Positions 41,315-50,600 of a stretch of DNA of 64,000 nucleotides are shown piece after piece. The translations under genes and the position numbers were made by a program. The stretch covers positions 1,715,145 through 1,779,144 of the forward strand of contig NZ_CP019332.1 in assembly GCF_002163855.1 (NCBI RefSeq). Direction: 5' to 3'. The notes beneath the pieces are model-generated. The model worked only from the letters and a program-made list of their open reading frames with translations. It did no database searches and was not told the DNA's origin. Every line of letters starts with the position of its first letter. Within the stretch, counting starts at the first letter, position 1. Origin of the DNA: Winogradskyella sp. PC-19 (GTDB taxonomy: Bacteria > Bacteroidota > Bacteroidia > Flavobacteriales > Flavobacteriaceae).

Positions 41315-42467
41315 CGCTCAGATAGAAATTCAGCTTATTGCGAGTTTGGTTGCTGTTGCTTGTGCCATTCCTGGAACCTTTTTGGTACTTCGAAAAATGG
41401 CTATGATTAGTGATGCAATAAGTCACTCCATCTTACCAGGAATTGTTGTTGGGTTTTTTATTACGCACGATTTAAATTCGCCATTACTCATTGTTTTAGC
41501 AGCTTTAACAGGGATTATTACCGTTGTTCTGGTTGAGTATATTCAGAAAACTGGTTTGGTAAAAGAAGACACAGCTATTGGATTAGTATTTCCAGCCTTA
41601 TTTAGTATTGGTGTGATTATGATTGCCAAAAATGCTAATGATGTTCACCTCGATATTGACGCCGTTTTATTAGGTGAATTGGCCTTTGCTCCTTTTGATA
41701 GGTTAATCATAGGTGGAACAGACGTAGGTCCAAAAGCATTATGGATAATTGGCGTCATCTTAATTATAACTCTAACATTACTTATTGCATTTTTTAAAGA
41801 ATTAAAGGTAAGTACTTTTGACAAAGGTTTAGCAACATCGTTAGGCTTTTCTCCAGCAATTATACATTACGGATTGATGTCTGTATCATCGGTAACTACC
41901 GTTGGTGCTTTTGATGCCGTTGGAGCTATATTAGTTGTTGCGTTAATGATTGCTCCTGCTGCTGCTGCTTATTTACTAACCAAAAACTTAAAAAAAATGT
42001 TAGTACTTTCAGTTGTTTTCGGGATTTTTAGTGCGCTCTTTGGTTATTGGGTCGCACATTGGTTAGATGCCTCAATAGCCGGTTCTATAACCACAGTTTT
42101 AGGTTTGTTATTCTTAGTCGTTTACCTTTTTGCTCCCAACAAAGGCATTATTGCTGTACTCTATCGCGAAAAACAACAACGTACCGAAGTATCTTTAATT
42201 ACTTTTTTATTACACCTAAAAAACCATAATGAAATTGAAGAACGTCATGTAAATCATCTTCGCGAACATATTAACTGGCAGAAAGTAAGAGCAAAAAAAG
42301 TTCTAGATTTAGCCGAAAACAACAACATGATTCGTGTTGAAAATAGCATCGTTTCATTAACCGAAAAAGGTGAGGCATTTACATCCAAAGCCATTGATTA
42401 TATCATAACCAATGAAGATGCACAAATTGAAGACATGAAAGATAATTTCTTTTTGTTTAGAGGTTGA
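41307..42467 (+). CDS. Metal ABC permease with C-terminal winged-helix tail (second permease)
   Basis: A 386-residue partner of the preceding permease, with about eight membrane helices (MISDAISHSILPGIVVGFF). The cytoplasmic tail (about 285-386) has SLITFLLHLKNHNEIEERHVNHL, then VLDLAENNNMIRVENSIVSL, again winged-helix-like. It overlaps the first permease by 8 bp. That both permeases carry fused tails is unusual and suggests the two act together. Confidence 0.9.
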   Translation: MNSAQIEIQLIASLVAVACAIPGTFLVLRKMAMISDAISHSILPGIVVGFFITHDLNSPLLIVLAALTGIITVVLVEYIQKTGLVKEDTAIGLVFPALFSIGVIMIAKNANDVHLDIDAVLLGELAFAPFDRLIIGGTDVGPKALWIIGVILIITLTLLIAFFKELKVSTFDKGLATSLGFSPAIIHYGLMSVSSVTTVGAFDAVGAILVVALMIAPAAAAYLLTKNLKKMLVLSVVFGIFSALFGYWVAHWLDASIAGSITTVLGLLFLVVYLFAPNKGIIAVLYREKQQRTEVSLITFLLHLKNHNEIEERHVNHLREHINWQKVRAKKVLDLAENNNMIRVENSIVSLTEKGEAFTSKAIDYIITNEDAQIEDMKDNFFLFRG

Positions 42468-42498
42468 TTTAACTTATCTTTATAGAAAAATAGCCATT

Positions 42499-43164
42499 AT
42501 GAAAAAGTCAACATACCTTTTAATTTGTTTTATCTCTATACTAACATTTCAAAGTTGTTCAACTGTAAAAGTTTTAGATTCTTGGAAAAGTGATAACGTT
42601 TCTGACTTAAAAAATAGAAATTTTTTGGTCGTTGCTCGTTCTGCAAATGACCAAACTCGTTTGGTTTTTGAAAACGAAATTATTAAACAAATGGAGTCAA
42701 ATGGTTACAGAGTTACTTCAAGCTTTGCTAAGTTTGGAAATATGAACCCCAATGAAAAACCATCTGAAAGTAATAAAGGTATGATAAAAAAAATGCTTGA
42801 GTCCGAAGGATTTGACGGTATTGTACTAACTGTTTTAAAAGATTTAAAAGAAGAAACACGTTTACAAAAAGAAGGTGGTTATTATTCTGGAGGTAATTAT
42901 TATGGTTATTACCCTAGATATTATGGTGGCTTTTATGGGTATTATCGTCATCCAATGTCTATGACAACTTTAGGTAATTATGTTCCAGAAACTATTACAA
43001 CTAGTACATCTAAAGTTTATGTTTTGGAAACTACAGTATACGACTTAAAAGCGCCAGAAAACAAACAACTTATTGCTATAGTAACCAGTAAAATAGAGGA
43101 CCCAGAAAGCGCTAGCGCAGTAGCAAAATCTTATGTAAGTAAATTGTCTGCGAGTCTAAAATAA
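42499..43164 (+). CDS. Hypothetical lipoprotein with Tyr/Gly-rich segment
   Basis: A 221-residue protein with a lipoprotein signal (LTFQSC, Cys20), starting SCSTVKVLDSWKSD as in several uncharacterised flavobacterial envelope lipoproteins. The middle (about residues 132-155) is a Tyr/Gly repeat stretch, YYSGGNYYGYYPRYYGGFYG. The C-terminal part is beta-rich. Function unknown. Confidence 0.65.
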   Translation: MKKSTYLLICFISILTFQSCSTVKVLDSWKSDNVSDLKNRNFLVVARSANDQTRLVFENEIIKQMESNGYRVTSSFAKFGNMNPNEKPSESNKGMIKKMLESEGFDGIVLTVLKDLKEETRLQKEGGYYSGGNYYGYYPRYYGGFYGYYRHPMSMTTLGNYVPETITTSTSKVYVLETTVYDLKAPENKQLIAIVTSKIEDPESASAVAKSYVSKLSASLK

Positions 43165-43194
43165 TACTCTGATTTAACCATATAATAGTGTCAG

Positions 43195-43227
43195 AACCGA
43201 GTCTTTATTAAAGATTCGGTTTTTTTA
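43195..43227 (+). terminator. Terminator after the Tyr/Gly lipoprotein gene
   Basis: Stem AACCGAGTCTTT / AAAGATTCGGTT (one G-T pair), loop ATT, then at least seven T. It abuts the end of the convergent DjlA-like gene. Confidence 0.85.
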
Positions 43228-44016
43228 TTTAAATCCACGTTCTTTCTGGATGTGCTCATATGCTTCTTGTACTTGTCTAAACTTTTCTTCAGCACCATCA
43301 TGATGTTCTTCTCCTAAGTGACTTAAACGGTCTGGATGGTATTTTTTAGCCATTTTTCGATAGGCACGTTTTACCTCATCATCAGAAACATTTTTTTCTA
43401 TTTCTAAGATTTTATAGGCATTATTAGTGCTGTTATAAAACATTGCCTTGATACTCTCATAATCTCGACTACTAATCCCGAGATAACCTGCAATAGTGTA
43501 TATCTGTTTGATTTCGTCTTTGGTAACTAAGCCATCAGATTTCGCAATCCCAAATAAAAAGTGAAGTAACTGTAATCTTGACGCGTGGTCCATCATTTGC
43601 TTAATTTGTAGACAAACCTGACGTGTCGAAATATTCTGTTTTGTGATGCCTTTGAATAATCTAAATGCTTTATTCGCACGGTCTTTACCGTACATATTAG
43701 TAAACTGTTGACGTACAAAATCTAATTCGCGTTGGTCTTGCTTACCGTCAGCTTTTATGACAACCGACGCCAAAATAAGTAGGCTTACTTCAAAATCCCC
43801 TGAACGGGTTTGTGTGCGTTGTTGTCTTTGTCTTTGATATGTTGGTTGTTTGTATGGGTCGCGTCGACGCTTTTTTCCTGCTTGACGCTCTCCTAAAAGT
43901 GGACTAGAATCCGTTGCATTATCTACCACACTACCTAATGCCATACCAACTATTGCGCCTATTGGCCCACCAAAAGACCAACCAATTGCTGCGCCTATCC
44001 ATTTTGCAAAACTCAT
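43225..44016 (-). CDS. DjlA-like TerB/DnaJ-domain co-chaperone
   Basis: A 263-residue protein. The N-terminal Gly-zipper membrane segment is [19 protein letters not shown] (about 12-30), then an Arg/Gln-rich linker, a TerB-like helical domain (about 75-185, with [16 protein letters not shown]), and a C-terminal J domain with HPD at 227-229 ([12 protein letters not shown]). This order matches DjlA. It stimulates Hsp70 at the inner membrane. Target unknown. Confidence 0.9.
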   Translation of the reverse strand: MSFAKWIGAAIGWSFGGPIGAIVGMALGSVVDNATDSSPLLGERQAGKKRRRDPYKQPTYQRQRQQRTQTRSGDFEVSLLILASVVIKADGKQDQRELDFVRQQFTNMYGKDRANKAFRLFKGITKQNISTRQVCLQIKQMMDHASRLQLLHFLFGIAKSDGLVTKDEIKQIYTIAGYLGISSRDYESIKAMFYNSTNNAYKILEIEKNVSDDEVKRAYRKMAKKYHPDRLSHLGEEHHDGAEEKFRQVQEAYEHIQKERGFK

Positions 44017-44092
44017 TCTTATATTATAATTTTTTTGAAAAGTTAAAGATACTATAGTTAGTTGGTTTATTCACTGTTTTGTTACAATGCCA

Positions 44093-44183
44093 GCGTTAAG
44101 GATGGAGGCATTGTTGAAGCTCCTCGAAGAGAGCGACTGCCAAGAGCCTGACACTACGTAGCTTTAGCGAAGTAGTGTAACGC
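44093..44183. repeat. Compact three-helix RNA-like intergenic element
   Basis: Outer stem GCGTTA (44093-44098) / TAACGC (44178-44183). Helix 2 is GGCA (44107-44110) / TGCC (44138-44141), capped by GCT-CTC ... GAG-AGC. Helix 3 is CACTAC (44152-44157) / GTAGTG (44172-44177). Together these make a three-way junction, with helix 3 abutting the outer stem. The sequence GGATGGAGGCATTG is of a type I recall from intergenic repeats in Flavobacteriaceae. The rest of 44017-44302 is AT-rich and holds the brx promoter. Confidence 0.6.
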
Positions 44184-44261
44184 CCAAACACCTATTGATA
44201 AATACAATCGCACCATAACAACTGCTAACTAAAGTACTGTCTGCTAAAGACTATTTTTAGT

Positions 44262-44269
44262 TATCTTTG
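44262..44269 (+). promoter_or_regulatory. Putative -7 box of the bacilliredoxin gene
   Basis: TATCTTTG, perfect TAnnTTTG, 33 bp before ATG 44303. Confidence 0.5.
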
Positions 44270-44302
44270 CGAAACAAAATTTGATAATTAAAAAAGAAAA
44301 AT

Positions 44303-44713
44303 ATGTACCCAGCAGAATTAGTAAAACCAATGCGTGAAGATTTGACTAACGTAGGTTTTGAAGAATTACATACAACAGAAGCTGTAGATAGCGCTATTGC
44401 AAAAGAAGGAACAACTTTAGTTGTTGTAAATTCGGTTTGTGGTTGTGCTGCTGCAAATGCTAGACCAGGTGCTCGAATGAGCTTAGAAAATGCAAAACGT
44501 CCTACAAATTTAGTGACAGTTTTTGCTGGCGTTGATAGAGAAGCAACTGACCAAGCGAGATCGCACATGGTACCTTTTCCTCCAAGCTCGCCTAGTATGG
44601 CATTATTTAAGGATGGCGAATTAGTACACATGTTAGAGCGTCACCACATTGAAGGTCGCCCTGCAGAATTAATTGCAGAGAACTTAATGGATGCTTACAA
44701 CGAGTATTGCTAG
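44303..44713 (+). CDS. BrxA/BrxB-family bacilliredoxin
   Basis: A 136-residue thioredoxin-like protein that removes bacillithiol from S-bacillithiolated proteins in Firmicutes. The active-site CGC (Cys46-Gly-Cys48) is in VNSVCGCAAANARP, the family signature. The start MYPAELVKPM is typical. It occurs also in Bacteroidota, where bacillithiol is made by some members. A hairpin terminator follows. Confidence 0.93.
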   Translation: MYPAELVKPMREDLTNVGFEELHTTEAVDSAIAKEGTTLVVVNSVCGCAAANARPGARMSLENAKRPTNLVTVFAGVDREATDQARSHMVPFPPSSPSMALFKDGELVHMLERHHIEGRPAELIAENLMDAYNEYC

Positions 44714-44737
44714 TTTTCTAGTTAAGATTTTAAATTT

Positions 44738-44766
44738 AAACCACGATTTTCATCGTGGTTTTTTAT
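44738..44766 (+). terminator. Terminator after bacilliredoxin
   Basis: Perfect stem AAACCACGAT / ATCGTGGTTT with loop TTTC, then a T run. Confidence 0.9.
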
Positions 44767-44778
44767 TTTTACGCCATC

Positions 44779-45513
44779 ATGAAGATACTAGCTTACCCAG
44801 TCACCGTTTTATACTTTATTTGCTTTGGGTTATCCCTACTCATTTTTCACCCTATACAGTGGTTTTGTTTTAATGTTTTTGGATATAAAGCACATAAAAT
44901 TAGTGTAGATTGGTTACAGTTTTTTTTAATGCGCAGTCTTAATGTTTTAGGTACACGTTTTAGCTATAATAATCCACACCACATTGAAAAAGATAGACCT
45001 GTCATTATTGTAGCTAATCATCAAAGCATGTATGATATACCACCATTGATTTGGTTTCTACGTAAACATCATGTAAAATTTGTAAGCAAAAAAGAATTAG
45101 GAAAAGGAATACCAAGTGTGTCGTATAATTTACGTCATGGTGGTTCGGTTTTGATTGACCGAAAGGAACCTTTTAAATCCATAAAAGCTATTGAAGATTT
45201 CGCCAAACGTATCTCAAAAAATAATTGGGCTGCTGTTATTTTTCCTGAAGGTACTCGGAGTCGAACAGGTAAACCAAAACCATTTAAAACCAAAGGTCTT
45301 TTAACTATGTTTGAGAATGCACCAAATGCTATTATTTTGCCGGTGAGCATTAATAACTCATGGAAAACATTACGTTACGGTAAATTTCCGATGGGTTTAG
45401 GTGCTCATATTACTTTTGATTGTCACAAACCTTTAGAGTTGAACCAATTTGAAGATAAAAATATCTTAATAAAAGATATTGAGGCAACCATAACCAAAAC
45501 TATTATTGTATAA
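44779..45513 (+). CDS. plsC: 1-acyl-sn-glycerol-3-phosphate acyltransferase
   Basis: Adds the second acyl chain to lysophosphatidate in phospholipid synthesis. Its 244 residues have an N-terminal membrane segment, the NHQSMYD motif (HxxxxD) at about 77-83, and FPEGTRSRTG. ATG 44779 is used because the only earlier start codon overlaps the terminator. The stop overlaps the region of the next gene's start. Confidence 0.92.
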   Translation: MKILAYPVTVLYFICFGLSLLIFHPIQWFCFNVFGYKAHKISVDWLQFFLMRSLNVLGTRFSYNNPHHIEKDRPVIIVANHQSMYDIPPLIWFLRKHHVKFVSKKELGKGIPSVSYNLRHGGSVLIDRKEPFKSIKAIEDFAKRISKNNWAAVIFPEGTRSRTGKPKPFKTKGLLTMFENAPNAIILPVSINNSWKTLRYGKFPMGLGAHITFDCHKPLELNQFEDKNILIKDIEATITKTIIV

Positions 45514-45514
45514 T

Positions 45515-46165
45515 ATGAATTCATTGATAGACCAAACTATTGCCTTTGTAAAGACTGAACTCGCTAATGCAGAAGGTGGGCACGATTGGTTTCATATTGA
45601 GCGTGTTTACAAAAACGCATTACATATTGCTAAAAAAGAAAACGTAGATATTCTGGTCGTTTCATTAGCAGCTTTGCTACATGACATTGCAGACCCTAAA
45701 TTTCATGATGGTGATGAAACCGTTGGTCCAAAAATTGCTCGCGAATTTTTATTCAACCAAAATGTTGATAGCAAAATTATTGAGCATGTTGTAGCCATTA
45801 TCGAGAATATGTCTTTCAAAAATACTTTTGAGACTGGTAAAAAGCTTACATCTCCAGAATTAGAAGTCGTCCAAGATGCTGACCGATTAGATGCTATTGG
45901 TGCTATTGGTATTGCACGTTGTTTTAATTACGGTGGTTTTAAAAACAGAGCTTTATATAATCCGGAAATTGAGCCAAATCTTACTATGTCTAAAGAAGAC
46001 TATAAAAATTCTGACGCACCAACAATTAATCATTTTTATGAAAAATTGTTATTACTCAAAGATAAAATGAATACCAAAACCGGGAAGCTAATTGCTAACG
46101 AGAGACATGCTTACATGGAAAACTTTCTGAAGCAATTTTATGCAGAATGGAATGGAGAGCTATAA
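45515..46165 (+). CDS. HD-domain phosphohydrolase (YedJ-like)
   Basis: A 216-residue metal-dependent phosphohydrolase. The motifs are GGHDWFHIERVYKNALHIA, LLHDIADPKFHDGDE (central His-Asp) and LEVVQDADRLDAIGAIGIAR, which give the usual HD-type metal ligands. ATG 45515 gives the normal start MNSLIDQTI. Substrate unknown, probably a nucleotide or small phosphate ester. Confidence 0.88.
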   Translation: MNSLIDQTIAFVKTELANAEGGHDWFHIERVYKNALHIAKKENVDILVVSLAALLHDIADPKFHDGDETVGPKIAREFLFNQNVDSKIIEHVVAIIENMSFKNTFETGKKLTSPELEVVQDADRLDAIGAIGIARCFNYGGFKNRALYNPEIEPNLTMSKEDYKNSDAPTINHFYEKLLLLKDKMNTKTGKLIANERHAYMENFLKQFYAEWNGEL

Positions 46166-46166
46166 T

Positions 46167-46340
46167 TTAATTTTCTTTAGCAACTTCTAATGCTGTCATT
46201 TTATTCTCGATGACAGACATCTCTTCGCCATACTTAATAATTTCATCGACAGAGAGATTAGAACGCTTATTAATAATATTTAAAATCTCTTCTTGTTTGA
46301 TTTTATAATATTCTAACGCTTCATTTATTTTATTCACCAT
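46167..46340 (-). CDS. Small 57-residue coiled-coil ORF
   Basis: Starts MVNKINEALEYYKIK, is charged and almost wholly helical by composition, and contains no Cys or membrane segment. Its stop is one base after the HD-gene stop (convergent). It lies 11 bp downstream of the AraC gene stop on the same strand, so it may be its downstream cistron. I do not recognise it. Confidence 0.6.
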   Translation of the reverse strand: MVNKINEALEYYKIKQEEILNIINKRSNLSVDEIIKYGEEMSVIENKMTALEVAKEN

Positions 46341-46351
46341 TATTTTTTAGG

Positions 46352-47269
46352 TTATTTAATCATTTGTTTTAATTGACTTCTATATTTAGAAGCACTATTA
46401 CCTGTAAACTCTTTAAAAAGTTTATTGAAATGAGAAAAATTATTAAATCCGCACTCAAAACTTATATCTGTAATGCTCATTTGACTCTCAGATAAAAGTT
46501 TCGTAGCATGCACAATCCTATATTCATTTACTAATTTGGTAAACGTTTTTCCTGTTACTTTTTTAAAATATCTACAAAAGGCTGGTATGGACATACTAAC
46601 CTTTTCGGATATTTCACTCAGACTAATATGTCTCTGAAAGTTTTCATTAATATGTTTATAAATCATATTAATCTTAGCATTATCTTGAGGTTCTATTTCA
46701 AATACGAAACCATCTGCATTTAATACTTTATAATCTTCTGAACATGTTAATTCATTTAGAATTTCTAATAACAATAAGATTCTTTCTATTCCAGATTTAG
46801 CAGGTAAATTTTCAATTTTATAACCTAACTTTTTCTTAGTCTTTTTTCCAAATAAAATACCCATTTTTGAACGTTCTAAAAGATGACTAATAGCTATCAT
46901 TTCTGGTGTATTAAAAAATTCATCTCCTAAAAAGTCTGGCCGAAATTGGACTACGGTTTCTGACCCGTTTAAAGTTAAACGATCCACAAAACCATAATGA
47001 GGTAAGTTAGAACCTAAAAGTAATAACTGACTATTATTATAGTAGGATAAGTGATTACCGATATGGCGCTTACCTCTGCCTTTATTTATATAAACCAGTT
47101 CAATCTCGGGATGAAAATGCCAATAGGGTATACTCTCACCAACATATGACCCGTGTTTATGCACATGAATAGAACTTCCAAAAGCGGGAGTAATTTTCTC
47201 TAATACTGGTTTACGCTTTTTCACAATGGTAACAAAGTTAGACTCAATACAAACAAGAGATATATTCAA
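46352..47269 (-). CDS. AraC-family regulator with N-terminal cupin
   Basis: A 305-residue regulator. The N-terminal cupin sensor spans about 20-110 (HVHKHGSYVGESIPYWHFHPEIELVYI). The C-terminal double HTH spans about 200-300 (VSMSIPAFCRYFKKVTGKTF; ITDISFECGFNNFSHFNKLFKE). The 5' end is uncertain: a TTG at 47269 opens the longest frame, but GTG at 47224 is also possible. A TAACTTTG box sits between the two (47233-47240, minus), which would make GTG the real start. It probably controls a sugar- or ligand-linked operon, perhaps the haloperoxidase operon further along. Confidence 0.85.
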   Translation of the reverse strand: MNISLVCIESNFVTIVKKRKPVLEKITPAFGSSIHVHKHGSYVGESIPYWHFHPEIELVYINKGRGKRHIGNHLSYYNNSQLLLLGSNLPHYGFVDRLTLNGSETVVQFRPDFLGDEFFNTPEMIAISHLLERSKMGILFGKKTKKKLGYKIENLPAKSGIERILLLLEILNELTCSEDYKVLNADGFVFEIEPQDNAKINMIYKHINENFQRHISLSEISEKVSMSIPAFCRYFKKVTGKTFTKLVNEYRIVHATKLLSESQMSITDISFECGFNNFSHFNKLFKEFTGNSASKYRSQLKQMIK

Positions 47270-47481
47270 AATTATTAAAAAAGTACACTATATTAACCCC
47301 GATTAGGTAGTAAAAACAATATTTTATCAATATAGTATATTAATCGAAAATAAATAAGGTAAAATCGTATAGTTTATTTAATATAAAATGGGGTAATATT
47401 CTGTAAATATCAGTCAATTTAGTAATTATTTTACTTCAACTTCTCACCGATATTTGTAATCGTAAAACAAATAAAAATGCT

Positions 47482-47589
47482 ATGAAAAAGATTATTTTGT
47501 TATTACTATTAAGTCCTGTTTTGTTGATTGTCTTTGTCTTGGTGAGTCCACTGTTTCTATTGCATAACATGGTAGATACAAGACAGTAA
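47482..47589 (+). CDS. Small hydrophobic 35-residue peptide
   Basis: MKKIILLLLLSPVLLIVFVL is followed by a second hydrophobic stretch. It is probably a single membrane helix, like a small membrane peptide. A GATATTTG -7-like box lies about 30 bp upstream. It converges on the long FG-GAP gene. No homologue is recognised, and the AraC gene is divergent from it. Apart from this peptide, 47270-47617 is AT-rich and shows nothing else. Confidence 0.4.
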   Translation: MKKIILLLLLSPVLLIVFVLVSPLFLLHNMVDTRQ

Positions 47590-47617
47590 AAAGGTTTTTG
47601 CTCAAAATCGCAAAACA

Positions 47618-50600
47618 TTAATTGTTTTTTATTTTAATTAAACTCGCAGAATCATTATTTCTAATGACTAAAAGATGTGGTTTCCCAGCAACTATAATCT
47701 GTTTTACATGTTGAACATTACCTGAGATTTTTAATCCGCTTTCGACTGCAGAGATGACTTCAAAGTTAGAATTATCTGAGTTGATAAGAGTTGTCCCAAT
47801 TGAGGCATCGTACCTTCCATATTCTGCATCAGTTCCATAAAAATTTCCACCAACAATTACATCTACTTTATTATCATTATTAAGGTCAGTCACAACCGCG
47901 TCATTGAGCACTGAAATTTGCGTGGCACTAGGTAAGTTTTCTGCTTTAAAGCTTTTTCCATTTTGACTAACGTACAGTGTATGTTGAAAATGATTTGCTT
48001 TTAAAACCTTTACACCTTGAAGTTCTTGAGGTGTAAAAATATCGTTTATTGTCGCATTGGCATATGGCTCATATCTTAAAAAGCGTTTCTTTAAAAACAC
48101 CATATGATCTAACATTCTGTCACGATTATGAAGTGGATAACTTATACCTTCGTTATAATTTGTTATAATTGGATCTATACTTCCATTACCATCAAAATCT
48201 TTATAATACAATTCTGTTGGTTGTGATTCAGAAGCTTTAAAAATAGAATTTAGTCCCAGATTTCCAGCAATGATATCCTTGTAACCATCGGCATTAATAT
48301 CTGCGATAGTTATCGAATTCCACCAACCTACTTTTTTATCTAAATTAAAATCTGATGTTCGATTTTTATAAGAACCATTTTCAAACTTAAATACCGAAAT
48401 AGGTATCCACTCTCCTGCTATTACAAGTTCTGAAACACCATCATTATCTAAGTCAGCAAATTCAGCATCAGTAATCATCCCCAGATTAGAAATTTCTTTT
48501 CCCCAAGTCGTTGTCGCTTCTTTAAATAATTCATTCTCATTCTTCAAAAAGTAACTTTTTGGAGATTCAGGATATCTTCCTGGTGTCACACGACTACCTA
48601 TAAAAACGTCTTTTTGTCCATCTCCATCAATATCATGGATTTTTACAACAGCACCACTTGTAAAAATTTCTGGTAATACATTTCGTATCCTGCTAAAGTT
48701 ACCTTTGCCGTCACCAAAGTACATTCTGTCTAAATAATTACGAGAATTAGCGCTGCTTTCATTTCCGCCACTTACAACATATAAATCGAGATTTCCATCA
48801 GCGTTAGCATCAAAAAATATGGCATCTGTATCCTCATGTGTTTTATCGACTTCAAAATCTAAAATTGATTTTTTTGTAAATGTTCCTGTAGTATTTTGCA
48901 GAAATAGTTTTCCAGAAAAATCTTTAGCACCACCAAGATATACATCTTCTAATCCGTCACCATTAATGTCGTCAACTACAACTGCTGGTCCTTCTTCACT
49001 GTATTTATGGTGTAATAAAGCTTCACGTTTAAAATCTATAAAATCATTTTCTTTGTGTGAAAATCCACTTTCTAAAAGATTGGTTTTATCCTCGAAGTAT
49101 AATGCTTTTTTATAATCTACTACATAGGTCGAAGTCGATTTTCTTTCTACTGAGATCATCTGATTTAACTCTGGGTTTTCGATAATCTGCATCTTTTTAT
49201 CTGGCCAAATAATTTCTAGTTTTACGGCAGATAAACCTTTTTTGACCCCAAAATGTAATTGGTGTTGAGATGACGATAGAAAACCTCTCGTAGGATTATA
49301 TGTTTCAGTCAAAACTGTGCCGTCAGACAGAGTGAGTTTTCCTATTGTACCAAAGGCTATCTTATTTTTTTTAAACTTAAAATCAACAGAAATAAAACTA
49401 TTATCTAATTGCCCCTTACCATTATTTTTCATGATGAATGGTACCTCATTAATATTATTAACTACTATATCCAAGTAACCATCGTTATCTAAATCTGTAT
49501 AAGCAGCTCCATTTGAAAAACTTGGCTGACCACTATTCCATGATTCTGAAACGTCTTCAAAGTTGTTATCACCCTTATTTTTGAATAAAAATGCCGGCAC
49601 AGGTATACTAGGTATTTCTTGAACCCATTGTTTTAAAGTTATTTCTTTAGCGTTTAATTTTTTTTGAAGCTCATCCATTTTATAACGCGCATAATCGTTA
49701 TTAGTCACGTCGCGTTTATAACCGTTAGTAACATGTGCGTCCTTAAGTCCATCGTTATCAAAATCAGCCAAAAGTACAGACCAACTCCACTCGGTTTGAG
49801 CAACGTTGTTAAGAAAAGAAATGTCAGAAAAAGTTCCGTTTCCGTTGTTGACATTAAGCATGTTTGTGGCATATTGCGTTCCGTAGTCATACTCTACCAT
49901 TTTTTCGAACTTATCGTAGTTCTGCATCATCATCATCATTTTGCGACGATGATTTTTATTAGGTGCCATGTCTAAGGTTATTAAATCTGGATTTCCATTA
50001 TTATTTAAATCTGCGAAATCAGAACCCATTGACGAAAATGATGTATGATTAAAGTAGTTTTCAATCTGATCTTCAAATTGATTATTTCCTTTGTTTATTA
50101 GTAATCTATCTGGCTTTACATAATCATTACAAACGTAAATATCTGGTTTAAAATCATTATTAAAGTCTCCAATTACTGCGCTAAGACTAAATGCATCGTT
50201 TAAAATACCTGCGCGTTTTGACTCATCAGTAAAAGTCGCATCCTTATTGACATAAAATCTATTTGATAAATTTGTAAAGTCGGTTGGTACAGCTGGCACT
50301 ATTTTGCCAGCTTCATTTTGAGCTACCTTAACAACATTAGCTTCTTTTAGATTTCGAGGGTGATTTAAAACATAGGCATCCAAATCATTATCCTCATCAG
50401 AGTCAAAAAAATAGGCTTGTACAGAATATCCTGAATCTGCAAGCCCAAACTCTTCTGCCTTATTAGTAAATGTTAAGTCTCCATTATTAATATATAATAT
50501 GTTCTTCCTTAATGTTTCATCACTTACTGACGACTTGCAAACATAGATGTCTAACAATCCATCATTATTAACATCTGCCATTGTCACACCTGTTTTAAAA

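Noticed and set aside
49664-49975. Frames antisense to the FG-GAP gene with a poly-His stretch
   Set aside because: The run of His comes from reading Met codons (ATG) on the opposite strand. The sense frame is a conserved long protein.
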